Shown in pieces: positions 33,590 through 41,841 of a DNA stretch of 64,000 bases (position 1 is the stretch's first letter; every line of letters starts with the position of its first letter). The position numbers were made by a program, and so were the translations under genes. The stretch spans positions 1 to 64,000 of the forward strand of contig JAWKYB010000019.1 in NCBI GenBank assembly GCA_041396705.1. The letters run 5' to 3'. The stretch comes from Alphaproteobacteria bacterium (lineage in GTDB: Bacteria; Pseudomonadota; Alphaproteobacteria; CALKHQ01). The notes under the pieces are model-generated. The model did not search any database, had not been told where the DNA came from, and saw nothing but the letters and a program-made list of their open reading frames with translations.

Positions 33590-34654
33590 TCACGCCGGCA
33601 GGCGGACGTGGGCGCCGGCGATCAGCCGCTCCGTCGGCCCGTCGAAGACCAGGGTGTCCGCCTGGGCGAAAGCGACATGAACCGCCTCGCCGATCGCGTG
33701 GGCCGTGGCCGCCCCCTGCTGCAGCACCCGGATCAGGCCGAGCCCGCATTCGACCACATACAGCACCTCGCGGCCCATCGGCTCGACCTGGATGATCCGC
33801 CCCGGCAACCCGGCGTCGGCGAACTGCAGGGTCTCCGGCCGCAGTCCGAGGGTCACCGGCCCCTCCGCCCCCTCGACTGGCAGCGCGACGCCGCCGATCC
33901 GCAGCGTGCCGCCGGACGCGGCGCCGGCAAGCTGGTTCATCGGCGGCGAGCCGATGAAGCCGGCGACGAACAGGCTGGCCGGCCGCGCATAGAGATCGTC
34001 GGGCGTGCCGACCTGCTCGATCCGGCCGGCGCGCATGCAGATCACCCGGTCGGCCATGGTCGTCGCCTCGATCTGGTCGTGGGTGACCAGGATCGTGGTC
34101 ACGCCCAGCTTGCGCTGCAGCGCCTTGATCTCGGTGCGCATGCTGAGGCGGAGGGTGGCGTCGAGGTTCGACAGCGGCTCGTCGAGCAGCAGCAGCTGCG
34201 GCTCCTTGACCAGGGCGCGCGCCAGCGCCACGCGCTGCTGCTGCCCGCCGGAAAGCTGGCTCGGCCGCCGTTCCATCAGCTCGTCGACATGGACCAGTGC
34301 GGCGGCCTCGCGCGCCCGGCGCAGCGCCTCCTCGCGCGGCGTCTTCTTGAAGCGCAGCGGGAACAGGATGTTGTCGCGCACGGTCATGTGCGGATAGAGC
34401 GCGTAGGACTGGAATACGATGCCGACGTTGCGGTCCTTGGCCTCGACCTCGTTCACGGTCTGGCCGTCGAACATCAGCTGGCCGTCGCTGGGCACATAGA
34501 TGCCGGCCAGCATGAACAGGCTGGTCGACTTGCCGCAGCCGGACGGACCCAGCAGCGCGACGAACTCGCCGTCCGCGATCGTCAGGTTCATGCCGCTGAT
34601 GACGCTGACGTCGCCGAAGCGCTTGCCGATGTTGCGGAACTCGATGCTCGCCAT
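33590..34654 (-). CDS. ABC transporter ATP-binding protein (UgpC/MalK-type)
   Basis: This is a 354-residue single ABC ATPase with a C-terminal TOBE-like regulatory domain. It has Walker A GPSGCGKST near 37-45, Q-loop FQSYALYPHMTV, signature LSGGQQQRVALARAL, Walker B LLLLDEPLSNLD and switch HD in VTHDQ. It energises a carbohydrate-type (CUT1) importer with the two permeases and binding protein that precede it in the operon. The GDPD genes downstream suggest a glycerophosphodiester substrate, as for UgpC. The ATG is at 34654, five bases after the permease stop. Confidence 0.92.
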   Translation of the reverse strand: MASIEFRNIGKRFGDVSVISGMNLTIADGEFVALLGPSGCGKSTSLFMLAGIYVPSDGQLMFDGQTVNEVEAKDRNVGIVFQSYALYPHMTVRDNILFPLRFKKTPREEALRRAREAAALVHVDELMERRPSQLSGGQQQRVALARALVKEPQLLLLDEPLSNLDATLRLSMRTEIKALQRKLGVTTILVTHDQIEATTMADRVICMRAGRIEQVGTPDDLYARPASLFVAGFIGSPPMNQLAGAASGGTLRIGGVALPVEGAEGPVTLGLRPETLQFADAGLPGRIIQVEPMGREVLYVVECGLGLIRVLQQGAATAHAIGEAVHVAFAQADTLVFDGPTERLIAGAHVRLPA

Positions 34655-34659
34655 CCGTC

Positions 34660-35739
34660 TCAGCCCTTCACGCCGCCGATCGACATCTGCATCAGGTATT
34701 TCTGCGCCGCGGCATACAGCACCAGGCTGGGAACCAGATAGAACACGCCGACCGCCGAGACCACGCCGTAGTCGACGCCCATGACGTCGTCGCGGACGAA
34801 GAACATGTACAGGCTCATCGTCCAGTTGGCGCTGTCGATCAGGAAGGTGAAAACGAAGATGTACTCCTCCCAGCCGCGGATGAACGAGAACACCGAGATG
34901 GCGATGATGCCGTTGGTCACCTGCGGCAGCACCACCCGGAAGAAGGCCTGCCGCCGCGAGGCGCCGTCGGTCAGCGCGCTCATCTCGATGTCCCACGGAA
35001 CGGCGTCGAAGAAGCCTTTCATGATGAAGACGGCGAACGGCAGCTCGAAGCCGACCAGCACCAGGATGACGCCGAGCAGCGAGTCCAGCAGCCCGATCCA
35101 GTAGAGCATCAGGAACAGCGGCACGATCAGGGTCAGCACCGGGAAGGCGTGCAGCACCAGCAGGGTGCGCAGCATGCCGGCGCGGCCGGGGAACTGGAAC
35201 CGCGACAGGTAATAGCCGGCCAGCGACGCGACCGTGACCACCAGCACCGTCTGGGTGCCGGCCAGCAGGATCGAGTTCAGGAACGCGTTCCAGACATTGG
35301 GGTACTGCATCGCCCCGGACACCTCGCCGGCGCGTGAGCGCACCACCGAGGCGAAGTTCGGGTCGGTCAGGAAGATGAAGTTGCGCAGATGCAGGTCCGG
35401 CCCGACCACCAGCGCGAAGACCAGGATCGTCGCGGCCAGCGCGCCGAGGATCGCCAGCCAGCGCTGCCGCGGGGTCTGCGCCAGCATCGCCGCCGCCCAG
35501 ACCGCGATCAGCCCCGGCACCAGCACCGCCACCGCCCGCCAAAGCACGTCGGTCTCGGCGATGCCGCGGTCGGCCGACAGCGCCACCGTCACCAGCCAGA
35601 TGTAGGGCAGGATGATCGGCAGCGAGACCGCGATCAGGAAGGCATAGACCGCGCCGGTCCTGACCCGTCGCTCGATCCGCCCGCGGCGGGCCAGCGCGGT
35701 CCAGTCGGCGGCCGGGGCCGCAAGGCCGGGCGCGGCCAA
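34660..35739 (-). CDS. ABC transporter permease (UgpE/MalG-type)
   Basis: This 359-residue inner-membrane protein has the BPD_transp_1 EAA-loop region (FDAVPWDIEMSALTDGASRR, then VVLPQVTNGIIAISVFSF), as in MalG/UgpE permeases. Several transmembrane helices can be seen, including an N-terminal pair (YAFLIAVSLPIILPYIWLVTVAL and GLIAVWAAAM). The insert between the first helices is longer than in UgpE. It ends with the MGxxxG-like MSIGGVKG. It pairs with the permease encoded at 35741-36703, with one base between the genes. Confidence 0.9.
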   Translation of the reverse strand: MAAPGLAAPAADWTALARRGRIERRVRTGAVYAFLIAVSLPIILPYIWLVTVALSADRGIAETDVLWRAVAVLVPGLIAVWAAAMLAQTPRQRWLAILGALAATILVFALVVGPDLHLRNFIFLTDPNFASVVRSRAGEVSGAMQYPNVWNAFLNSILLAGTQTVLVVTVASLAGYYLSRFQFPGRAGMLRTLLVLHAFPVLTLIVPLFLMLYWIGLLDSLLGVILVLVGFELPFAVFIMKGFFDAVPWDIEMSALTDGASRRQAFFRVVLPQVTNGIIAISVFSFIRGWEEYIFVFTFLIDSANWTMSLYMFFVRDDVMGVDYGVVSAVGVFYLVPSLVLYAAAQKYLMQMSIGGVKG

Positions 35740-35740
35740 G

Positions 35741-36703
35741 CTACTGCACCTCGATCCGCGGGTTCTGCAGCAGCTTCTTCATGTCGAAGAAGCGCCACCC
35801 GAGCAGCGCCAGCACGATGCCGATGACGATCAGGAACAGCGCCAGCGCCGCGCCATAGGCGTACTGCCCGCTCTCGAACGCGCGGCGGTAGATGTACAGC
35901 GCGTAGACGGTGGTGGCGTAGAACGGCCCGCCCTTGGTCAACAGCAGGATGTACTCGAAGGAAACCAGCAGCGACAGCGTCTGGTAGATGGTGATGAAGC
36001 TGATCGGCCAGCGCAGCGCCGGCAGCGTGATGTGGCGGACGATCGACAGCGAGCCGGCGCCGTCGACGCGGGCGGCATGGAACAGGTGCTCCGGGATCCC
36101 GCGGATCGCGGAGGTGAAGATGATCATGCCCATCGACGCGCCGATGAAGCCGTTGGCGATGATGATCAGCATCACCGGCACGTCGGTCTTCGGGTCGAGC
36201 GGCTGGTCGAGGCCGAGCACGGTCATCGCGACCTGGTTGAGCAGCCCCGTCTCCGACGGGTTCACCACCCACAGCCACAGCAGGATGTAGAGAACCGACG
36301 GGCTCATCCGCGGCAGCAGCCAGACGCCGCGGAAGAAGCCGCCGGAGACCTTGTTGATCGGGGTGGTGACCAGGGCAAGGATCAGCCCGAAGGTGACGTT
36401 GAAGACCGCCAGCGTGCCGAAGACATAGATCAGCGTCAGCCCCAGCACTTCGATAAGCCGGTTGTCGCCGGCGAACACCTTCTCGTACTGCTCGAGGGTG
36501 AAGCCCGACATGTTGAGCGAGCGGTCGAGATCGGTGAACGACACCGCGATGTCGATCAGCACCGGCACGACGAAGAAGACGACCGTGAGCACGATCGCCG
36601 GACCGAGGAAGATGACGAAGTTGAGGTTGCGCCGCGCCGTCGCGCGACGGGCAAGCTGCCGTTCGGTCAGGGCCTGGGCCGCGAGCGAGGTCAATGGCGT
36701 CAT
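35741..36703 (-). CDS. ABC transporter permease (UgpA/MalF-type)
   Basis: This 320-residue inner-membrane protein starts with a cytoplasmic arginine-rich stretch, then FVIFLGPAIVLTVVFFVVPVL, a typical first helix. The EAA loop (AIRGIPEHLFHAARVDGAGS followed by RHITLPALRWPISFI) matches MalF/UgpA permeases. It forms the transmembrane path with the MalG-type partner. Order in the leftward operon is binding protein, this gene, second permease, ATPase and two GDPD genes. Confidence 0.9.
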   Translation of the reverse strand: MTPLTSLAAQALTERQLARRATARRNLNFVIFLGPAIVLTVVFFVVPVLIDIAVSFTDLDRSLNMSGFTLEQYEKVFAGDNRLIEVLGLTLIYVFGTLAVFNVTFGLILALVTTPINKVSGGFFRGVWLLPRMSPSVLYILLWLWVVNPSETGLLNQVAMTVLGLDQPLDPKTDVPVMLIIIANGFIGASMGMIIFTSAIRGIPEHLFHAARVDGAGSLSIVRHITLPALRWPISFITIYQTLSLLVSFEYILLLTKGGPFYATTVYALYIYRRAFESGQYAYGAALALFLIVIGIVLALLGWRFFDMKKLLQNPRIEVQ

Positions 36704-36757
36704 CCGACGCGGACGCGGGCGGGCGCTGGCCAGCGCCCGCCCGATCCGTTCGCCGCG

Positions 36758-38104
36758 CTACTTGACGATGACGTCTTCCAGCGTCGAGGTGGCCTCGTCG
36801 ATGACGAAGTCGGCGGCGTCTTCCGCCGACAGCTGGCCGGATTCGACGCCCTGGATGCCGGCGTAGATGATCCGGTTCAGCCCGCCGAACTGCGGGTTGT
36901 TCGGCAGGAACTTGGTGATCGGCAACAGCTCGGCGGCGCGTGCCAGGGTCCAGGCTTCCTGATAGCGCGGGTCGTCGGACTGGTCGGTACGGATGCCGAT
37001 ATGCGTCGTCGTGATCGCGTGGTCGGTGTTCAGCTCCAGCGACGAGGCATGGCCCAGCAGCCTGACGGCGAGGTCGGGCTCGGCCACGTCGGCGGCGATG
37101 GCATAGATTACGGGGTGGGTCAGGCTCGACGCCGAACCGCCGGCCGTCGCTGCGGGTGCTGCAATCCAACCCCAGTCGGCGAAGAACGCGGCCTCGTCGG
37201 AAGGCAGGCCGTAGGTCGGAAACGCCGTGCTGCCCAGGTCCCAGATGCCGTACATCCAGAAGGCGGCGTTGCTGTTGGCGTAGAACTCGGCGCGGATCGA
37301 ATCCCACTCCATCGAGGTGTTGTTGGGGGCGAGCACGCCCATCTCCACCCCGCGCTGGAACCAGTCATAGGCGGCGACCAGCTTGTCGCGCTCCAGCATC
37401 AGGTTGCCGCTGTCCGGGTCGACGAAGGTGCTGCCATAGGTCTGGAACACCATCAGATAGTCGGGGCCGATCGACGGCCGGTGCAGGATGCCGTACTCGG
37501 CGTCGGTGTTGTCGACCACGGTCTTGGCGATCTCGAGCACCTCGTCCATGGTCAGTTCGCCGGCCAGGGTGCGATCCGGCATCGACTCGATGAAGGCCTC
37601 GTCATAGCCGGCCTGGCGCAGCAGTGCCTTGTTGTAGAAGAACATGCGCGCTTCGGCGTCCTGCGGGATCGCATAGCGGCCGCCCTGGCACATGGTCGAT
37701 TCCCACAGCGACGGCACGATCGCGCCGTACAGCTCGGGATGTGCGTCGATATAGGAGTCGAGCTGCAGCAGGAAGCCGTCCTGCTGGAAGGCGCAGGTCC
37801 ATTCGTGCGCCTGCACGAACATGTCGGGGCCTTCGCCGATGCCGAACACGCGCAGCAGTTGCAGGGCGTCGTCGTCGAACCCGCCGGCCGGCGTTTCCTT
37901 GACCACCACCGCCACCCGCTTGTCGGAGCCCTCGGCCTCCAGCGCGGCGTTGAGCAGGTCGGCGGCCTTGACCACGTTGCCGGGACGCAGCGGGCCCGAA
38001 GTGTCCTGCCGCGACCACAGCTCGTAGGTGATCGTCTCCTGGGCCTGGGCGGCAGCGCCGAGCGCCGTCGCGGCCGCGAGTATGAACATCGATGATCTGA
38101 ACAT
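36758..38104 (-). CDS. Extracellular solute-binding protein (family 1)
   Basis: This 448-residue periplasmic protein has a signal peptide (SSMFILAAATALGAAAQAQE). The mature part is a type 2 periplasmic-binding fold of the MalE/UgpB class, with GEGPDMFVQAHEWTCAFQQDG, a RMFFYNKALLRQAG hinge-like segment, and FWMYGIWDLG. It captures the substrate for the CUT1 importer downstream. UgpB-like proteins bind glycerol 3-phosphate or glycerophosphodiesters, and the GDPD genes here make that likely. It is the first gene of the transporter operon. An IMPase-family gene lies upstream on the same strand after 213 nt. Confidence 0.88.
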   Translation of the reverse strand: MFRSSMFILAAATALGAAAQAQETITYELWSRQDTSGPLRPGNVVKAADLLNAALEAEGSDKRVAVVVKETPAGGFDDDALQLLRVFGIGEGPDMFVQAHEWTCAFQQDGFLLQLDSYIDAHPELYGAIVPSLWESTMCQGGRYAIPQDAEARMFFYNKALLRQAGYDEAFIESMPDRTLAGELTMDEVLEIAKTVVDNTDAEYGILHRPSIGPDYLMVFQTYGSTFVDPDSGNLMLERDKLVAAYDWFQRGVEMGVLAPNNTSMEWDSIRAEFYANSNAAFWMYGIWDLGSTAFPTYGLPSDEAAFFADWGWIAAPAATAGGSASSLTHPVIYAIAADVAEPDLAVRLLGHASSLELNTDHAITTTHIGIRTDQSDDPRYQEAWTLARAAELLPITKFLPNNPQFGGLNRIIYAGIQGVESGQLSAEDAADFVIDEATSTLEDVIVK

Positions 38105-38317
38105 GGCTATCCTCCCCTACAAGCGCCGGGCGACCCGGCCCGGCAACGCACCGTCTCGGCTGCGGCGAACCTAACGCCGGATTGTTACAGCCGCGCGTCA
38201 GCAGCAGGCACCGGCCATGACGATGTCGCACTGTTCCCAGTGTCGATGGGCGGGAAGGGTAAACCGGTGCCGGGTCTGTGACCAGATGTATGAATCTTTT
38301 GTGACAGCCGTGCCTGC

Positions 38318-39112
38318 CTACAGGCCCGCGAGGCCGCGCAGCGCGTCCGCCACCCCCGGCGCGGCGGCGAGCACGGGATTGCCCCTGGTCAGCCCGTCGC
38401 CGGCCAGGAAGTCGTTGTGCCAGCCGCCGGCGCATTCGATCAGCACCAGCGCGGCCAGGCAGTCCCAGCTGTTGATGTGCGCCTCGTAATAGCCGATCAG
38501 CCGCCCGGCGGCGACGTAGCTGAGCATCAGCGCGCCGGAGCCGTTGCGCTGGAACATGCCGCCGCCTTCGAGCAAGCGGGTCATGAAGCCGATCGTCTCC
38601 GCCGGCCGGATCCGCATCGAATGGCCGACGCCGACGCTGCCACCGCCGAGCCCGATCGCGCCGCTGGGCCCGATCGGGCTGCCGTTGAGCGTGGCAGGGC
38701 CGCCGGCGCGGGCCGAGAAGGTCTCGCCCGCATTCGGGTCCTCGACCACGCCGATCACCGCGCGCCCGGCATGGACCGCCGCCACCGACACGCACCAGAC
38801 CGGAATGCCGGCGACGAAGCAGGAGGTGCCGTCGATCGGATCCACGACCCACAGCCAGTCGTTGCGGGCCTCGCTGCGGCCCCCTTCCTCGCCGAGGATC
38901 CCGTCGTCGGGAAACGCCTCGGCAATGCGGCGGCGGATCAGGGCCTCGGTCTGCCGGTCGGCGTCGGAGACGTCGTCGTGGGCGCCCTTCGAACCGATGT
39001 CGAGGCCGGCCCGGTCGCGGAAACGGCCGAGGGCATAGATCCCGGCCTCGCGCGCGACCGCCTCGGCCAGGGCGTGGCGCGACTCGAGGTCCTGGGCTGG
39101 CGGTTGGGTCAT
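38318..39112 (-). CDS. Inositol monophosphatase family protein
   Basis: This 264-residue member of the lithium-sensitive phosphatase family has metal-site motif WVVDPIDGTSCF near residues 91-102, with EEGG near 75 supplying the first Glu pair, and WDCLAALVLIECAGG near 217, the second signature. It dephosphorylates a sugar or inositol phosphate (possibly histidinol phosphate or another substrate). Upstream of the phosphodiester transporter operon it would fit release of inositol from inositol phosphate derived from glycerophosphoinositol, which is an inference. Confidence 0.88.
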   Translation of the reverse strand: MTQPPAQDLESRHALAEAVAREAGIYALGRFRDRAGLDIGSKGAHDDVSDADRQTEALIRRRIAEAFPDDGILGEEGGRSEARNDWLWVVDPIDGTSCFVAGIPVWCVSVAAVHAGRAVIGVVEDPNAGETFSARAGGPATLNGSPIGPSGAIGLGGGSVGVGHSMRIRPAETIGFMTRLLEGGGMFQRNGSGALMLSYVAAGRLIGYYEAHINSWDCLAALVLIECAGGWHNDFLAGDGLTRGNPVLAAAPGVADALRGLAGL

Positions 39113-39200
39113 CGCGTTTCCCGTTGCGGCTGATCACGTGGCGAAGATAGGCGATCGCCCGCCCGCCGCGAAAGCCCGCCATGACACGCGCACCGAACGA

Positions 39201-39228
39201 AAAAGGCCGGCCCGAAGGCCAGCCTTTT
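39201..39228 (-). terminator. Rho-independent terminator downstream of the phasin gene
   Basis: On the minus strand GGCTGGCC-TTCG-GGCCGGCC forms an 8-bp stem (one G-T pair) with a tetraloop, followed by TTTTT. It lies about 50 bases after the phasin stop. The plus strand also ends in TTTT, so it could act in both directions. Confidence 0.85.
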
Positions 39229-39280
39229 CACGTTCGCGCCGGGGGAGGGATCGGCGCGAGAAAACCGAGGTCCGGAAGAG

Positions 39281-39709
39281 TCAGGCGGCGGCCTTGGCCA
39301 GCGCCTTCACCTCGTCCATCACCTCGCCGATGCGCTTGCTGATCACGCCGAACGCGTCCTGGTTGGCCTTCAGCACCATCTCGTTCAGCTCGGACACGTT
39401 GCTCAGCGTCGACTCGTAGCCGCGCTTGGCAATCTCTGCCTGCTTCGCGGTCTGCGCGGCGAACGAACCCTCGGCCATCACCTCACGCACCGCGGCCATC
39501 GACTGCTCGACGCCCTGGCGCACCAGCTCGGTCTGGCGCTGCGCGACGGCCTGGAAACCCTCGGTCGCCAGCTTGCCGGCGGTGCTCAGCGCCTCGAAAT
39601 TCTTGCGCTGGGCCTCGAGCACGGCCGCCGTGTCGACACCCGGAAGCTTGAACTGCGAAAACATCTTGGCGAAGTCGAAATCGCCGTGACCGTTGGTCTT
39701 GCCAGCCAT
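39281..39709 (-). CDS. Phasin family protein
   Basis: This 142-residue, Ala/Gln/Glu-rich, helical protein has the phasin_2 pattern: DFAKMFSQFKLPGVDTAAVL at the start, EAQRKNFEALSTAGKLATEG, QAVAQRQTELVRQGVEQSMA, and a C-terminal coiled coil ending KALAKAAA. Phasins coat polyhydroxyalkanoate granules and control their size. The ATG at 39709 has GAGAGGA upstream. A strong terminator follows. No PHA synthase or depolymerase is in the window. Confidence 0.9.
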   Translation of the reverse strand: MAGKTNGHGDFDFAKMFSQFKLPGVDTAAVLEAQRKNFEALSTAGKLATEGFQAVAQRQTELVRQGVEQSMAAVREVMAEGSFAAQTAKQAEIAKRGYESTLSNVSELNEMVLKANQDAFGVISKRIGEVMDEVKALAKAAA

Positions 39710-39842
39710 GGTGGGGTCCTCTCTTCCAAACGATTCTTGCCGCTGCCGCCCAATTGTGCAGCGCACAAGCGTCTATGTAGGACCACCGCCGCCGCGATGC
39801 AAGAAAAATTTGTGCGCTGCAGCAAACAGCGAAAAAATGGCT

Positions 39843-40466
39843 CTATGCTGCGCCTTCCACGCCGGCAGCCATGCCGGGCCGACCCTGTTCACTTCGCGAG
39901 CGCAGCACGGGCGCCACGCTGGCCAGCCGGCGCAGGTTGCGGTCCAGCGCAGCCATGGTCGGCCCGCTGTCCGCGCTGTCGTCGCCGAGCCAGACCCGCA
40001 GGGTGGCGAGCCAGGCACAGGCGAGCGCCCGCTCCGCCACGGCGCCGGCCAGGCCGTCGGCCCGCAGGCCGGCGCCGCGCAGCGCCCAGCGCATGCCGCG
40101 CAGCAGGGCCGGCGTCTGCGCCAAGCCGGCCACGGGCTGGCTGCGCATCTCGCGCACCAGCATGAGCACCGCGGCCTTGTGCCGGCCCAATGCGTCAAAC
40201 CGCCGCATCAGGATGTCGAACAGCCTGTCGTGCGCCGTCTCGGTGCTGTCCGGGGTCGCGATCCCGTCCAGCATGGCCAGGTCGACCCGCCGGGACCAGG
40301 CCGCGAGAATGCCGGCCTTGCCGCCGGTCGCGCGATAGACGGTGGCGAGGTCGACGCCGGCCCGGGCGGCGATGTCGTGCAGTTCGGTGTGCCGCCAGCC
40401 GCGCTCGGACGCCAGCGCCAGCGCGGCGTCGATGATGCGATCGGTCGGTTCGGTCTTGCGTGGCAT
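39843..40466 (-). CDS. TetR/AcrR family transcriptional regulator
   Basis: This 207-residue protein has an N-terminal TetR helix-turn-helix (RIIDAALALASERGWRHTEL, HDIAARAGVDLATVYRATGG) in residues 9-55, and a helical ligand-binding domain after it. The ATG at 40466 has AAGGAG eight bases upstream. An open frame from 40496 would precede this Shine-Dalgarno. It is directly upstream of the phasin gene on the same strand (134 nt apart) and divergent from the RpoH-type gene, so it may control the phasin or itself. The ligand is unknown. Confidence 0.88.
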   Translation of the reverse strand: MPRKTEPTDRIIDAALALASERGWRHTELHDIAARAGVDLATVYRATGGKAGILAAWSRRVDLAMLDGIATPDSTETAHDRLFDILMRRFDALGRHKAAVLMLVREMRSQPVAGLAQTPALLRGMRWALRGAGLRADGLAGAVAERALACAWLATLRVWLGDDSADSGPTMAALDRNLRRLASVAPVLRSRSEQGRPGMAAGVEGAA

Positions 40467-40581
40467 GGCCCGGGCTCCTTGCTGCGATCGGCGCATCGAT
40501 CGGCGGCATTCTTTGCTGCGCCGCCGGCACGACAGTTGTTATATAGGCCACGAGACCACAGGGTCTTGGCAATGATGTGGC

Positions 40582-41568
40582 GTGGTGCGCAACGGCCGGA
40601 ACGACGGCGTGGACACGGGTTCGAACAGGTTCGATGACGCAGGCGACGGCGATGCCGTGGCGCCCTGGCGCGCGTCCGTGACGGCTGCCGGGATAGCCGT
40701 TGCGTCGCGAGCGATGCTGACCTCGCACGGCCGACGCCTGAGCCGCGAAGAGGAACGGCGGTTGGCCGACCGCATCCAGGCCGGCGACCCGGCGGCCGCG
40801 GAGACCCTGATCACCAGCCACCTGCGCTTCGTCGCCGTGCTGGCGCGGCGCTATGCCCGCTTCGACCTTCCCGTCGCCGACCTGATGCAGGAAGGCGCCG
40901 TCGCGCTGACCCAGGCGGTCCAGCGCTTCAACCCCGACCGGGGCGTCCGTCTGGCGACCTATGCCCGGGCGTGGATCCGCTCCGCGATGCAGGACTATGC
41001 CGTACGCACGTGGTCGATGGTGCGCGTCGGCGCCGGGGCGCGCCAGCGACGGCTGTTCCTCGCCCTGCGCCGGATGGCGTCGGACCTGGTTGAAGGCGCG
41101 GACGCGCTTGGCGAACGGCTGAACCGCGAGACCATCGCGCAGATGGCACGCCAGTTCGAGGTGCCGGCGCGCGAGGTGATCTCGATCGCGCGGCGCCTGG
41201 CCTGGCCGGACAGCTCGCTCGACCGGCCCGTCGCGCGCGACGGCAACGGCGAGGGCAATGGCGACGCTGGCGAGGAAACGCTGGCGGACCGCCTGCCCGA
41301 CGTGCGCCCGACCCCGGAGGACGCCGCCATCGAAGCCAGCGACGCGCGCGCGCGGCGCGGCGCGCTGGGCGAGGCGCTGGCCGCGTTGACCCCGCGCGAA
41401 CGCCTGATCGTCACCCGTCGCCATCTGGCCGATGCCGCCGCCAGCTTCGCGGCCATCGGGCGCGAGCTCGGCCTGTCGAAGGAGCGCGTGCGCACGCTCG
41501 AGAAGGCCGCGCTGAAAAAGCTCCGCGCCAAGCTGGCACCGTTGGTGGGTCAGGCGTCCGGCGCCTGA
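40582..41568 (+). CDS. rpoH: RNA polymerase sigma-32 (RpoH-like) factor
   Basis: This is about 328 residues from the GTG at 40582. Region 1.2/2 is present (LSREEERRLADRIQAGDPAA, LITSHLRFVAVLARRYARFD, LPVADLMQEGAVALTQAVQR, RLATYARAWIRSAMQDY). The RpoH box region reads QRRLFLALRRM, and region 4 (LTPRERLIVTRRHL, RELGLSKERVRTLEKAALKK) is clear. It differs from classical RpoH at many positions in region 2, so it may be a second, diverged heat- or stress-shock sigma factor. The first 40 residues lack family character, and the ATG at codon 45 is a possible true start. It is divergent from the TetR gene. A sigma-32-type promoter is predicted before clpB at 47471. Confidence 0.82.
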   Translation: MVRNGRNDGVDTGSNRFDDAGDGDAVAPWRASVTAAGIAVASRAMLTSHGRRLSREEERRLADRIQAGDPAAAETLITSHLRFVAVLARRYARFDLPVADLMQEGAVALTQAVQRFNPDRGVRLATYARAWIRSAMQDYAVRTWSMVRVGAGARQRRLFLALRRMASDLVEGADALGERLNRETIAQMARQFEVPAREVISIARRLAWPDSSLDRPVARDGNGEGNGDAGEETLADRLPDVRPTPEDAAIEASDARARRGALGEALAALTPRERLIVTRRHLADAAASFAAIGRELGLSKERVRTLEKAALKKLRAKLAPLVGQASGA

Positions 41569-41841
41569 CCGCGCCCGCCCCGCGCTCCGCGCCCGTCCTG
41601 GCCCCTGCCCGTTCGATCGCTGGCGTCCCGCTGGCGCCGACATTCGCAAAGCCCGCCCAACGCGGCGCCCGGCGCGCGAGTCCCGGCCGACACGGCGTGG
41701 CGACGAACTTGTGCCCGGGCCGCGGATTCCCTTGACCCGGCAACGCGATAGCCGCTCTTTCTGATATCGGATTGGAAACAGATTCGCCATGATTCGCGAC
41801 ATGACAGGGCATGCCTGCGGCGAGCGCAACGGAGCGGGCGG

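Noticed and set aside
36032..38095. Rightward open frame of about 690 codons
   Set aside because: It is a high-GC shadow of the solute-binding protein and permease genes, with no family character.
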